Positions 10,035-20,589 of a stretch of 64,000 nucleotides of DNA are shown one piece after another; position 1 is the stretch's first letter; every line of letters begins with the position of its first letter. The stretch is from Rebecca billardiae RCC1528 (lineage: Eukaryota > Haptophyta): the NCBI GenBank assembly GCA_965240325.2, contig OZ251227.1, positions 1-64,000 of the forward strand, in the 5' to 3' direction. The notes under the pieces were generated by a model. That model was not told where the DNA came from and ran no database searches. It saw only the letters and a program-made list of their open reading frames with translations. A program made the translations under genes and the position numbers.

Positions 10035-11162
10035 ATGGCGGCCGCCCGCCGCTCGGCCGCGGCGCTGCTCTGCCCGCTCGTGGCCGCGAGCGGCGCGGCG
10101 CCGCTCGACCTCGGCGCGCTGCGCCGCGCGCCGCGCGTGCAGCACGTGCGCGTCGAGCGCGGCGGCCGCGCCCCGCCCCTCGAGCTCGACGTGCTGCGCG
10201 ACGACGCCGTCTGCCTCGCGCCCGGCGTGTGCGGCAACAAGGCGCGCAAGCTCGCGGCGACGCCGCTCGACGCGCCGCTCGCCTCGTACGGCGGGGCGCA
10301 GTCGAACGCCGCCGCCGCGCTCGCCGCGCTCGCCGCGCACGCGCGCGTGCCCTTCACCTACTACGTGCGCCCGCTGCCCGCGCACCTGGCGGCCGCGCCG
10401 CACGGCAACCTCGGCGCGCTGCACGCGCGCGGCGCGACGGTCGTCGAGCTGGGCGCCGACGCGTACGCGGCGCTGCGCGCGCACGCCGCCGGCGAGGCGC
10501 CACGCCCGCCCTTCCTCGAGCCGCGCGCGCGGCTCGTGCCGCAGGGCGGCGCGTGGGCGGCCGCCGAGCCCGGCGTCGCGACGCTCGCCGCCGCGGTCGA
10601 CCGCTGGGCCGGCGCGCGCGCGCGCGCGGGCGAGCGCGCGCTCGCCATCGTGCCGGCGGGCACGGGCACCACCGCGCTCTTCCTCGCGCGCCACGCGCGC
10701 GCCGCCGACGTGCTCGCCGTGCCGTGCGTCGGCGGCGCCGCCGCGCTGCGCGCGCAGTGGCGCGCGCTCGACGCAGCCGCGCCCGCCGCGAGCGGCGGCG
10801 GCGCCGCCGCGCCGCGCGCGCTCGACGAGCCGCGCGCGGCGGTGCGCTTTGGCGCGCTCGACGCGCGCGTGCTGCGCGCGTGGCGCGCGGCGCGGCGCGC
10901 GGGCCTCGAGCTCGACCTCGTGTACGGCGCGCCGGCGTGGGCGCAGCTGCTCGCGCGCGGCGTGGCGGAGCGCGAGTGGGGCGCGCGCCGCGCGCTGTAC
11001 GTGCACTCGGGCGGCCTCGAGGGCGCCGCGTCGCAGCTCCGCCGGTACGCGCGCGCCGGCATGCTCACGCGCGAGGAGGCGGACGCGCTCGACGCGGGCC
11101 GCGCCGGCGGCGGCGCCGAGCCGGGGCGCGGCCGCACGGCCGCCGCGACGGCGCCGCGGTGA
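10035..11162 (+). CDS. ACC deaminase/D-cysteine desulfhydrase-like PLP enzyme
   Basis: A 375-aa intronless fold-type II PLP enzyme. The family removes nitrogen or sulfide from 1-aminocyclopropane-1-carboxylate or D-cysteine and related D-amino acids. The PLP-binding Lys lies in VCGNKARKLAATPL, near residue 68. The cofactor-binding Ser-Asn motif follows as SYGGAQSNAAAALAAL. The phosphate-binding loop is IVPAGTGTTALF, and a late LYVHSGGLEGAASQLRRY motif matches the substrate/cofactor region. The first 22 residues are Ala-rich and mildly hydrophobic, which could be an organelle leader. The last 25 residues (Gly/Arg/Ala) look unstructured. Sequence alone does not decide between ACC deaminase and D-cysteine desulfhydrase; the latter is commoner in algae. 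Confidence 0.85.
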   Translation: MAAARRSAAALLCPLVAASGAAPLDLGALRRAPRVQHVRVERGGRAPPLELDVLRDDAVCLAPGVCGNKARKLAATPLDAPLASYGGAQSNAAAALAALAAHARVPFTYYVRPLPAHLAAAPHGNLGALHARGATVVELGADAYAALRAHAAGEAPRPPFLEPRARLVPQGGAWAAAEPGVATLAAAVDRWAGARARAGERALAIVPAGTGTTALFLARHARAADVLAVPCVGGAAALRAQWRALDAAAPAASGGGAAAPRALDEPRAAVRFGALDARVLRAWRAARRAGLELDLVYGAPAWAQLLARGVAEREWGARRALYVHSGGLEGAASQLRRYARAGMLTREEADALDAGRAGGGAEPGRGRTAAATAPR

Positions 11163-11919
11163 CGTCGAGGCGGTGGCGGTGGCTGTGTGCTCGCCCGCGC
11201 TCTACGCAGCTCGAGACGGATATCCCGAGGTCGTCGTCATGTCATCGGCATGGCCGCCGGCGCCCGAGGCCGAGGCCGAAGGCGAATGTCATCATCAATG
11301 ATGACGCAGTGACTGATGTGAGGCGGCTGCGCCGATTTTTTATCCGCCGCCGTCGTAGTATTACATATAAATTAAGTTATGTAGCTCAGTACAGCAACTG
11401 CTGATCCGAGATCCAGTGCAGTAATCATGCGCATCAATAATATAATTAATAAATATAATAATAATATATACTATACGTCGCGTGTAATAAATCGCAGCAG
11501 CGCGCTGATTCTGCTGCAGCGCATCAGACGGCTGTGCGGACGGCTCTGGACGCCGGCCTCCGATGATTCGGAGCCCTCGCTCGGCCAGACACTCTAGCAG
11601 TGCCACGGCTGATCCGTGATCGGACGCTCACCCGCCACCGCGGCGACGGGCGAGCAGAGGCTCCGGCCTCCGGACAGCGCAGCGGTTCACACGCCGGCGC
11701 TGCCCGCCACCACGCCGGCCCGCCTCCGCGTCTGCTGCGGGGCGCACGACGGCCGGGCCGGGTGTACCGACGCCAGCCGCGCCAGCAGGGTGGTGCCGCG
11801 GCTGCCCAGGACGGGCACGCCGCCGACGCGGCCCGCGCCTCGCTCGGCCGGCCAGCAGCCGCCCGCAACTGCCGACCGACGCGCGCCGCAAACGCCGGCG
11901 GCGCGCGCGCGCGCGGCGC
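11163..11919. other. Intergenic with an AT-rich patch
   Basis: The 3' flank of the PLP enzyme gene and of NEDD8 (convergent). An AT-rich block lies at about 11335-11490 with TAATAATATA-type runs, a sharp contrast to the surrounding GC-rich DNA. No tRNA or gene is recognised. The small ORFs here are not credible. Confidence 0.5.
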
Positions 11920-12289
11920 TCAGCGCCCGCCGCGCAGTGCGAGCACGAGGTGCAGCACGCTCCCGCCCTCGATGTTGTACTCTGTTGCCTTCTTGTCGTC
12001 GTTCATCTGCTTGCCGCCAAAGATCAGCCGCTGCTGAGGGGGCGGGATGCCCTCCTTCTCCTCGACGCGCTCCTTAATGCGCGAGATGGTGTCGTCGCCG
12101 TCAATGTCGATCTCGATCTCCTTGCCCGTGAGGGTCTTCACCTTGATCTGCGCGCGCGCGGCAGACACGCGGCCGCGCGCCGACGCGGCGCGCGCATGCA
12201 CGGGCCCGGACGATCGGCGGTCGGCATGCCGGCGCGGGTGCGCGGGCGCGCGGGCGCGTCGCTCGAGAGGGTGGCGCGCCCACCTGCAT
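11920..12289 (-). CDS. NEDD8: NEDD8/RUB1 ubiquitin-like modifier
   Basis: The ubiquitin-like protein attached to cullins to activate cullin-RING ligases. Two exons: a 6-nt first exon, 12284-12289, coding Met-Gln, and 11920-12147. They are joined over a 136-nt intron (GTGGGC...GCAG). The product is 77 aa. It is NEDD8 and not ubiquitin: [16 protein letters not shown], then [19 protein letters not shown] and [19 protein letters not shown], ending [10 protein letters not shown]. Ala before Leu-Arg-Gly-Gly (position 72) is the residue that lets the NEDD8 E1 reject ubiquitin. Only one residue (Arg) follows the Gly-Gly, so the precursor tail is minimal but still needs processing. The long minus-strand frame upstream of the acceptor is intron and promoter sequence, not coding. 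Confidence 0.95.
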
Positions 12290-12475
12290 ACTGCCCGAGG
12301 CGCGCCCTGGCCGGACAGGGCGAGATCCGCGCGCTGCAGTGAACGCGGAGGACGCGGCCCTGCTGGGTCCCAAGCGTGCGCACAGCGCTCGCTGGACAAG
12401 TCCGGTGCGTCGTTGTACAGCCCACCCGCCTCGGCGGTCGATGCCAGTCGAGGCCTGGCCAACGGACTCGGCACG
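12290..12475. promoter_or_regulatory. Divergent promoter region, NEDD8 / SCI1-like
   Basis: 186 bp between opposite start codons; a shared promoter is likely. No recognised element was identified beyond its position. Confidence 0.35.
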
Positions 12476-13132
12476 ATGGCGGAAGGCGACAAGAAGCCCG
12501 ACGACAAGCAGTCGAAGCGCGAGAGGCACGAGAAGCGCGAGAGGCACGAGAAGCGCGACAGGAGGGATAAGGACAAGGGTAGGGACAAGGACAAGGACAA
12601 GGAGCGGCGCGAGCGCAAGCGCACCAAGCGCGAGCGGCGCGACTCGACGGACGACGACAGCGACGCCGGCGGAGGTGGCAGCGCGGCGGCGGCATGGCCG
12701 GTGCCAGCCAAGCCGCCACCGGGCGGCGTGGTGCTCGGGCCGAGCGACTACTTTGCGCGCTCCACCGAGTTCCGCGTGTGGCTGCTCGAGGCGAAGGGCA
12801 TCTACCTCGACGAGCTGCCCTCGGAGAAGGCGCACGCGCTCTTTGCGCTCTTCGGACGCGCGTGGAACGACGGCGCGCTCGAGCGCAAGTTCTACGACGG
12901 GCTGAAGGAGACGCAGATCGCCGCCTCCGCGCGGACGCGGCACGTGTGGGCCTTCTCTGCCAAGATGAGCGAGGCGGACCGGCTCGCGCTCGAGTCCACC
13001 AAGGACAGCGTCGACACGGCGACACATCGCGCGGCGGCGGCCGCGGCCGCGGCCGCGGCCGCGGCCGCGCGGCCGACGGCCGGCCAGGGTCCGAGGCCCG
13101 TCAAGGGGCCGGCGGCTCCGCCGCCACGCTGA
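12476..13132 (+). CDS. SCI1-like nuclear protein, Lys/Arg-rich
   Basis: A 218-aa intronless protein. Residues 5-60 are highly charged, with KRERHEK repeats and KDK repeats like a nuclear or splicing-speckle basic region. A conserved domain follows: [19 protein letters not shown], then [20 protein letters not shown], then LERKFYDG and [11 protein letters not shown]. This is the domain known from plant STYLE CELL-CYCLE INHIBITOR 1 and its uncharacterised eukaryotic relatives, which are nuclear. The tail has a long Ala run encoded by GCGGCC repeats (13030-13070) and a Pro/Gly end. The start at 12476 is chosen because the basic region begins there and the upstream frame overlaps the NEDD8 promoter. 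Function here is unproven; RNA processing or cell-cycle roles are inference. Confidence 0.8.
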   Translation: MAEGDKKPDDKQSKRERHEKRERHEKRDRRDKDKGRDKDKDKERRERKRTKRERRDSTDDDSDAGGGGSAAAAWPVPAKPPPGGVVLGPSDYFARSTEFRVWLLEAKGIYLDELPSEKAHALFALFGRAWNDGALERKFYDGLKETQIAASARTRHVWAFSAKMSEADRLALESTKDSVDTATHRAAAAAAAAAAAAARPTAGQGPRPVKGPAAPPPR

Positions 13133-16100
13133 GCCGGCGGCTCGAGCGATGGATCTGCCGCCATCACCGTTGTCGTGGAGCCCACCGCGCGCCCGTGCAG
13201 CCTACTCGGCTGCTCGTCAGTCTGAGTATGCTGGCCTGGCAGCCGGCGGCCCTGAGGCCTGAGCCCTGACGTGGCTGGCGGTAGGGCCCGCCCGGGCAAT
13301 ACTTATATATATATGAGTAGCGACGACGCGTATATACTACGCGTACGACTACAGCGCGCAGCAGCAGCAGTCTATAGCTGATTATTATACGACCGCCCGT
13401 TGCCGACGATATCGTCAGTGTCACTGTCAGCGGGCGCGGCGGCTATATACTGCTCGGCTGTATATACACAGTGCAGGATTGGAATTTTCCGTGACGCTTC
13501 GGACGGTCCGCAGCTCGAGTCAGCGAATCCGGTCTCGGCCGGACAGTGGAACTCGGGTGGAAGCCGCGACTTCGCGGCGGACGGAGCCTCAAACGAGCGG
13601 TGCCTCGGCTCGCGGCGCGATCTACTCGGCGAAGACCGACGAGGCTGCTCGCGGGCCCGACTATGCGTCGACGCGGGCTGGGGTCGTCTTCCGCGTGGCG
13701 CTGGGCAAGTTCCTCGCCGCCCTGACGGGTGCTCTCCTTTCGCCCTCACGGCGCGCGCGGTGCGTTTCGCGAGCTTCTTGCATGCGCCGCCCGCGGTTGC
13801 GCCCGAGCCTGATGCTTCAGTCGACACGGCAGGTAGCTCGCGCAGGGTGGGATTGTGTGCGGGTGCCGCTGGCGGTGCGTCTCACCCTCCTGAAATTGTG
13901 TGGGAGGCTGTGACATTGCACGCGTACACCCCGCCACGCCCGCGGCCCGCCCGCGCAAACGCCGCGCCGCGCAGTTGTCTTTGACCTCGAGCGAGCCTGA
14001 GGCGTGGAGGCGACCGACGGCGGGGTGCGACTTGCCCACCGACCCGAGCCGCATCACCCAGCGCAGCCTCGCCCGCGACGACGCTTCGCCTGGCTGCCAC
14101 TGCTCAGCCGCGTGCAAGGCGGGCTGGGCGACGTCTTCAGCCGAGCGCGGCTGCAGCGCAGCACGCGAGAGGCTGGAGCGCCATGACGCGGATGGCGGAG
14201 CGGGCTTTGGGCTGGCTGGCATGAGCCGCCAGGCTGTACCGTCCGCGCAGATCGCGCTCGGCCCGGCCGCAGCCCTCCTGAGCGCGCGCCTCAGAGCTGA
14301 GACTGATCACGTGCACGCGCACAAGCCACACTGCCGTGGCTGTGTCGAGCAGCTGCGTGTGCTCGAGGCGCGGCGCTCGCACGGGCCACGCGGGCGCAGC
14401 GGGTGCGCGCAGCTGGCGCACGCAGTGCCACGTCCTGCCGCGCCAGTTTGGCGGCCGTCCGCCCCCCCGAGCTCGAGTTCTGCGCGCTTTGCGACGGCGC
14501 GGCCGGCCGCGCCCATCTTCATGCTTGGGCACGCCAGCATGGCCGCCGCCGGGCCTGCTGCGCGCGCCGAAGCTGGAGGGCGGAGGAGGGCGCTGGGCTG
14601 CTCCTACGGCGTGCTGCAGCCCGGGCAGGCTTTTCCGCGGCGCGGCGAGGCCGTCGCGCCTGCTCGCCGCCGTCGAGTCGCCCGTGCTGAGTGACCGTCG
14701 GCCGCATGTGCTCGGCGGCACCGCAGGCAGGCGTCCCATACCAGTGTGCTCGAGCCGCTGCGCGCACCCAAGGCGAGCTGCTCGAGCGGGCTAGGTGGGC
14801 CCACGGAGTGCGCGCAGCTGGCGCACGCAGCCCCGCGTCATGGGGTGTCGGTTTGACGGTCGCCAGCCCCCGTGGGCTCGAGCTCTGTGCGCTTCACCAC
14901 GGAGGTGCCGACGGCGCCCCGCGGCGCGCAACGGCGTGGCAGCATGGCCGCCGCCGGCGCCGCCGCACATGCCGCCGCTTACGGGCAGTCGAGAGCTTGG
15001 GGCAGCACCTACGGCATGCTGCAGCTCGGGCGGGCTCTGCCAGCCTGCTGTGGCGTGATCGCGCATTTTCCAGACCGTCGACTCGCCCGCGCTGCATATT
15101 TGTTTGCTGCGCGTGCTCGACGGCGCCGCTGCTGCCGCTACGGCCGCGCGTTGCTGCGTCGCGAGCGAGCCCGATGCGAGCTGAACGGCGGCGTGCTCAT
15201 CGCTGCTGGCGCAGATGGGCGCGTCATGGTGGCCACGCACGATGCTGAGTGCTCGCGCGTGCCAGACGAGGCGCGTGCTCGCGCTGTGGCTCAATGTCCG
15301 GCAGTGCGCGTGGCAGGCCGCAGCTGCTCGACAACAGAACCAGCGGGCAGTGATCGGGCTGCGCGCGCGCAGCTGATGGCGGCGAACGAGCGAGCCCGCA
15401 CCGCCGCGCAAGGGCTGGGCGACTGGCGCCGAGGTGGCGCGCACGTCGTCCGCTGCCGTTGGCATCGCGGCGGACGCTTCAAGCTCGTTCGGCCGGCGTG
15501 TTTTCTCCGACGCCCACCTGCGAGCGCTGCCGGCACCGTGCTCGGGCGTCAGTATCGGTGGGCTCGAGCACGCGTGGTGAGGCGCTCGGAGCGGTCGACG
15601 GCCATGATCGGGCAGCGCACGGTGGGCGCAGGCCACGCGCACGCCAGCGCCCCGCGTGGCGTGGCTTCACGGGGCGCAGCCACCAGGAGACTGTGCTGCG
15701 ACGAGCTCGGGCGCGCTCGGGCGCCGCTGCTCTGCATTTTCCCGAAAAATCGGTTTTCGTGCCCTCGACCGGCGTTATGCCGCCGGGGTGGCCGCAGCTG
15801 CGCTCGGAGCAGCGCGCACGCGCACCGCCGTGTGCGCCCGCCCGCTTTCGCCGCCGCCGAGCTCGAGCACAGCGCTGCGCGGGGCTGCGTAATGCCAACG
15901 GCGCATGATTTTTTGCCCGCGCCGAGCGCGCGTCGGCGCGCGCAGCGCGCTCAGGTGTGGCCTGCTACCAAGGTCTGTGCCACGATTCGACGCGCCTATG
16001 GTGCGCCGAATTTAGGCGCACCGCTTCAGAATTGTCCGATGATTCGACTAGTGGTGCGGACAACTTAAAACGTCACCCTGAGCAGTTTTCCGGCACTGTG

Positions 16101-16282
16101 TACTCGTCTCGGTCATCTCGCGCGCGGGCAGCGCGTGGCCGTGGCGCGGCGGGCACGCAGCGCGCAGAACTTAGTATTTAATAGTATTGCGCGACGCGAC
16201 AGGTAGTCCGGACGACAGGATCACAGGTCCACTGCCGCACGCGACCCGGCCGCACCGCGCACGTGAGACAAATCACGTCACG
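13133..16282. other. 3.1-kb gene-free segment with decayed repeats
   Basis: No frame here shows family motifs, and codon usage lacks the strict GC-ending bias of the real genes. AT-rich islands occur near 13300-13460. From about 14340 to 15100 the sequence contains two degenerate copies of a roughly 404-bp unit (see the repeat entry). ORFs on both strands between 13400 and 16180 are judged to be chance frames in GC-rich DNA. No transposase or reverse transcriptase residues are visible. Confidence 0.55.
14340..15110. repeat. Diverged tandem duplication, unit about 404 bp
   Basis: Blocks recur at near-constant spacing: GCGCGCAGCTGGCGCACGCA near 14407 and again near 14813; CAGCATGGCCGCCGCCG near 14537 and 14941; GCTGCAGC(C/T)CGGGC(A/G)GGCT near 14611 and 15015; CCGTCGA(G/C)TCGCCCG near 14670 and 15074. 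The offset is 402-406 bp each time. The copies have diverged a good deal between these blocks. A third, more decayed copy may follow. Confidence 0.65.
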
Positions 16283-19200
16283 TCAGTTGATCACGTACGC
16301 CTGCATCGCCTCGCGCAGCCGGCGCTCCTCCGCGCCCGAGTCGGCCAGCCCGTCGTCCGAGCCCGGCATGGAGGGCTGCGCGTGCGGCGCGTTCTTGTGC
16401 CCGAGCACCGTCTCCATCGAGCGCGTGCGGTCCGCCATCGCGGCGAGCGCGCTGTTGAGCTCCTCGTCCTCCTCCTCGGCCGCGTCCTCCGCCGCCTCCT
16501 CCTCGCACCCCTCGAGCAGCGAGAGCTCGTCCAGCGAGGGCAGCGGCTCGAGCTGGCCGAACCAGTGCCGCAGCCCGTTGAGCACGCCGAGCGCGCTCGG
16601 GAACCTGCGGGGCGGACGGGAGCAGGCGGCGCACACACACAACCCTGTCAGCGATCGGGCTGCGCGCGCACGCACGCCCGGCCGGCCGCGCGCGTGCGCG
16701 TGCGCGCGCGCTCACTTGCCGCTGCCCAGCTTGGAGTGGATGGGCACGAACAGCTCGGTGCCGCCCACCAGCTCCTCGCCCGCCTCCTCGCCGGCGCCGC
16801 GCGCCGTGCGGTACGCGCGCGCGCGCACGACGACCTGCAGCGCGCCCACGCGCGGGTAGCGGTGCAGCTTGGAGTCGTGCGCGCTCACGTACTGCTCCAC
16901 GCAGCCGTCCTGCGCACACCGACGCCGAGCGCGCGCGGCGGGAGCGGGCGGAGGGGCCGGGGGCCGGGGCACGGGGCTCAGCGCGTGGCCCGGGCGTGCG
17001 CGGCGCGCGGCGCGCGGCGTGCGCACCGGCATGAGCGCGGGCGGCGGCCGGATGAGCCCGTGCGCCTCGAGCCCGTGCGCCTCGGCGCGGCGCGGCGCGC
17101 GCGCGGGCGGCGCGCCGCGCGGCGTGGCGCCCCTCGAGCCCGCGGCCTCCTTCTCCGCCGCGGCGGCGATCGCTTTGGCCTGCTTGGCGCTCAGCCCCTG
17201 CAGCTCCTCCACCGTGCGCAGCGCGCCGCTGTTCGTCTCCACGCGCACCGACTTTCCAAAGTGAGCGCGCACCGCGGAGGCAATGCCCTCGGCCGCGTCC
17301 GCGTACCTGCAGCAGCGGAGCACGCGCGCAAGCGCACGCACGCGGCGGCTCAGGCGCGCGCGCGGGGGGGCTGGGGCGCGCGCGGCGGCAGGCGGCGCGG
17401 GCGCGGGGTCGCGCTGCGCGCACCGCTGCCGCTCGCCGCGCAGCGAGAAGGACGGGCGCGCCGCCGTGCACACCTCGAGCTCGACGGTCGGCGCGGACGC
17501 CAGCCGCGCGCGCAGACGGATGGCGGCCGCGGGCGCGGCGTTGCCCTCGAGGCGCAGCGCGACGCCGTGCCCGTCGGGCCCCGCCTGCAGCAGGCCCCAC
17601 GGCACGCGCACCAGCCGGTTGTGCGACGCGTCGAGCGCGCGCAGCTCGGTCAGCCGGCCGAGCGCGCGCGGCAGCTCGGCCAGCTCGTTGTGCGCCACGG
17701 AGAGTGTGCGCAGCGCCGCCAGCGCGCCCACCCCCTCGGGCAGCGCGCGCAGGGCGTTGGCGCTCAGGTCGAGCGCGGTGAGCGAGGGCGCGCAGCGCAG
17801 CAGCAGCGGGGGCACGGCGGGCAGCGCGTTGCGGGACAGGTCGACGGCGGCGAGGTGCTGCGGCGCCGCGCCGCCCGCGTCGGGCAGGGCGGTGAGCGCG
17901 TTGCCCGCCAGCTGCAGCGTGTGCAGCGCGCTGCCCGCGCCCAGCACCGCCTCGGGGCAGCGCGTCAGGCCCACGTCCACGATGGCCACGCAGCGCACGC
18001 CGCACAGGGCGGGGGGCGGCGCGCGCTCGGGCAGCGCGCCCTCGGGCGGCGGCATCGGCGCGCGCGGCGTGCACGACGCGAGCAGCGCGCCGAGCAGCGG
18101 GTGCACCTCCTGCGCGCGCCAGCCCGAGGCCGCGCCGTCCAGCTGCAGCGCGCCGCTGCCCGCGCACGCCGCCACCGCCTTGGTCAGCCAGCCGGGCGCG
18201 GAGGGGGCGGCGGCCAAGCCCAGCACCGCCGCCTCGAGGTCGGCGTTCTCGTCCGCCGAGCGCCTGCGCGGCGTCGTCGCCGCCGCCGCGCCGCCGCCGC
18301 CAATGCCGCCGGCGCCGCGCGGCGTCGCGCCGGCGCCGCGCGGCGTCGCGCCGCCGGCGCCGGCGCCGGCGCCGCGCGGCGTGCGCGCGCGCGGCGTGCG
18401 CGCGCGCGGCGCCGCGCGGCCGCCGCGCGGCGTGGGCGCGGGCCCGCGCGCGGTGGCGGGGCGCGAGGGCGGGCGGCTGCCCACGCGCGAGCCGGGCAGC
18501 GAGCGCGCGCCGCCGCGCGCCGCGTCCTCCGCCGCCGCCGCCAGCCCCAGCTTGGCGAAGGGCACGTGCACGCCGCCGCGCAGCGCGAGCCGCGCGCCGC
18601 CCAGCCGCGGCACCGCGGGCGGCGGCGGCGGCGCGACGCGCGGCTCGCGCCGCTCGGCCGCGGCGAGCGCGGCGGCGGTGGAGACGTGCGTGGCGAGGCG
18701 GCGCGGCGAGAGCGCGCGCGGCGACGGCGCGCGCCGCCCGTGCAGCTCGTCAAAGTGCGCGCCCGCCACGAGCGCGGCCAGCGCGGCCTCCTCCTCCTCC
18801 AGCCCGCACCCAACACTGCCGCCAAGCGCGCCGGCGGCGCGCGCCGGCGGCCGCGCCGCGCCCGGGCTGGCGCCGCCGCCGGGCGCGGGCGGCGCGGCGG
18901 CGGCGCGCTCGAGCGCGCCGCCCACGTCCGCGGCCGCGTCCAGCCGCGCCGGCGCGCCCGCCGCGTCGATGAGCGCCACGGCGCCCGCGTGCAGCGAGCG
19001 CAGCGTCGGGTCGTCCGACAGCAGGCCCGCCACCGCGCGCGCGGCCGCGGCGACCGGCGACTCGGCGGCGGCGGCGGCGGCGCTCGCGGGCGGCGGGGCG
19101 TGCACGGCGCGGAGCGCGTGCACGAGCTGCGCGCACACCTCCGCCGTCGGCCGCTCCTTCGCGCTGGGCGGCAGCACGTCGAGCACCACGCCCACGTGCC

Positions 19201-20008
19201 CCAGCGCAGACGCGCCCTCCGCGCCCCCCTCCGCGCCGGCGGGGAGCAGCCCGAGCGCGGCGGCGGCGGCGGGCGGGAGACGCGGCAGCAGGAAGGGCAC
19301 GCGCACGCGCTCCACGCCCACGCCGAGCAGCGCGCACACGCACGCGCGCACGTCCTGCGCGTACGCGACGCGAGCGAGCGACGCGCGCTCGCCGCCGCCG
19401 CCGCCGCCCGCCGCGTCCTCCGGCTCGGGCGCGGCGCCGACGTCCGCCGCCGCCGCGGCGGCGTCGGCGGCGATGTGCGCGGGCGGCCGCGCCGCGACGA
19501 GCACGCGCGCCGCGCCCGGCGGCGGCGGCGCGTCCACGCACATCGCGGAGAGCACGGCGTCGGGCGGCCGCTGCAGCGCGCGCGCCTCGAGCGCGCTCAG
19601 CACGGCGCCGGCCGCGTCGGGGCCGCTGGCGCGCTCGAGGCTGCGCGCCCACGCGCGCCAGTCCGCGCGCGACACGGCCTTGTCCGCGCCCACCGCGAGG
19701 TGCTCGAAGCGCAGCGCCTCGAACGGCACGCCCGCGCAGCAGCGCACGATCTCAGACACGGCCACGCGCCCGACGCGCGCCGCGTCCAGCGCGGCGAAGA
19801 CGCGCGCGGCGCGGCGCTCGAGCGCGGACGCGCCGGGCGAGACGGCGAGGACGGGATCGGTCGTGCTCGCCGCCGCGGCGTCGGTCGCCGCGGCGTCGGC
19901 GCCGCGCGGCTGCTCGGCGGCCGCCTCGGCGCGCGCCTTGCGGCCGCGCCACACCGACTGCAGCCGCGTGGCGGCCACGTGGCGCAGCAGGTCGCGGAGC
20001 GAGTCCAT
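16283..20008 (-). CDS. IQ-motif and leucine-rich-repeat protein
   Basis: About 1126 aa from four exons: 17424-20008, 17027-17306, 16716-16909, 16283-16604. The introns are 117, 117 and 111 nt. The start Met at 20008 begins MDSLRDLLRHVAATRLQSVW; the ATRLQSVWRGRKARAE stretch is an IQ motif for calmodulin or myosin-light-chain-like proteins. A region with weak EF-hand-like spacing follows (residues 45-110), then a long Ala/Pro/Gly-rich linker with repeated TPRGAG and RTPRG units. Several LRRs follow near residues 670-840, with repeats such as LAAVDLSRNALPAVPP, LTALDLSANALRALPEG and LRALDASHNRLVRVPWG. After the introns, the C-terminal part contains VELQGLSAKQAKAIAAAA-like helical sequence (exact: EELQGLSAKQAKAIAAAA) and an acidic EEEAAEDAAEEEDEE tail. 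It is probably a cytoskeletal or flagellar scaffold; I do not recognise an orthologue. Confidence 0.8.
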
Positions 20009-20589
20009 CGGCGGCGCGGAGGGGGCTGCTCGGGCGCGCGGGTCGGCTGCGTGCGCGCGCACGCCGGGCGAGAGCCGGGCGCGATGCGGTCGGCCCGGGA
20101 GGGGGCTTGGAAGGGGGGCTTTGGCGGCCGTTAGCGGCGCCCCACTGCGGCCATTCGTGAGTTGAGCCTCCGCCCGCGGGCCGCGGCTGGCGGAAAGCGG
20201 CCGAAAGTCGGGCGTTCAAAAACTTCCGCCGTCCCGTCCCGGTCGAGGAAAACCGCTCTGAAGCGGGCGGCTACCCAGGCCTGTGCATTCCCGGAAGCAA
20301 CTGTCATTGTGGAAGTCTCATACTACGACTGTATGGTACGACATCTGTGAGTGTGTGAGTCATCGTCAGAGAATCAGTCAAAGAGACACTACAGTAGTCT
20401 GTCAGAGTGCTAGAGCAGCGTTGCCGCCGGATCTTCAGCCTCCGACGGACGCGGGCCCTGCGCGCCATCGAGGGCGTGCCTTCTCTCCGCGGCAAGGGCA
20501 TCGCCCCGGCCACCCACCGCTCGCCCGCCGCGGCCGGTGGGCGGTGGCACCGCCGCGGGAGCGTCCGGGGTGGCGCGCGCCGCGCGGCG
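20009..20589. other. Intergenic between LRR gene start and unknown gene end
   Basis: About 580 bp, with mixed composition around 20280-20420 (GTGTGTGAGTCATCGTC-type sequence). No gene signal. It should carry the LRR-gene promoter and the 3' UTR of the next gene on the same strand. Confidence 0.4.

Noticed and set aside
5374-11301. 1975-aa plus-strand open frame over the CPS gene
   Set aside because: Antisense shadow of the GC-rich CPS coding strand; Arg/His/Val-rich, with no domain, and it runs through the CPS exons.
11335-11490. Possible tRNA or small RNA in an AT-rich patch
   Set aside because: No acceptor-stem pairing or T-loop motif could be found by eye; left as intergenic.
12148-12711. 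Long N-terminal extension on NEDD8
   Set aside because: The frame crosses the intron and the divergent promoter and overlaps the SCI1-like gene; Met-Gln from a 6-nt exon gives the correct family N-terminus.
14791-15642. 283-aa minus-strand frame and its plus-strand partners
   Set aside because: Codon usage is unlike the real genes, no family motif, and it covers the decayed tandem repeat.
16187-20134. 1315-aa plus-strand open frame
   Set aside because: Antisense shadow of the IQ-LRR gene; composition only, no motifs.
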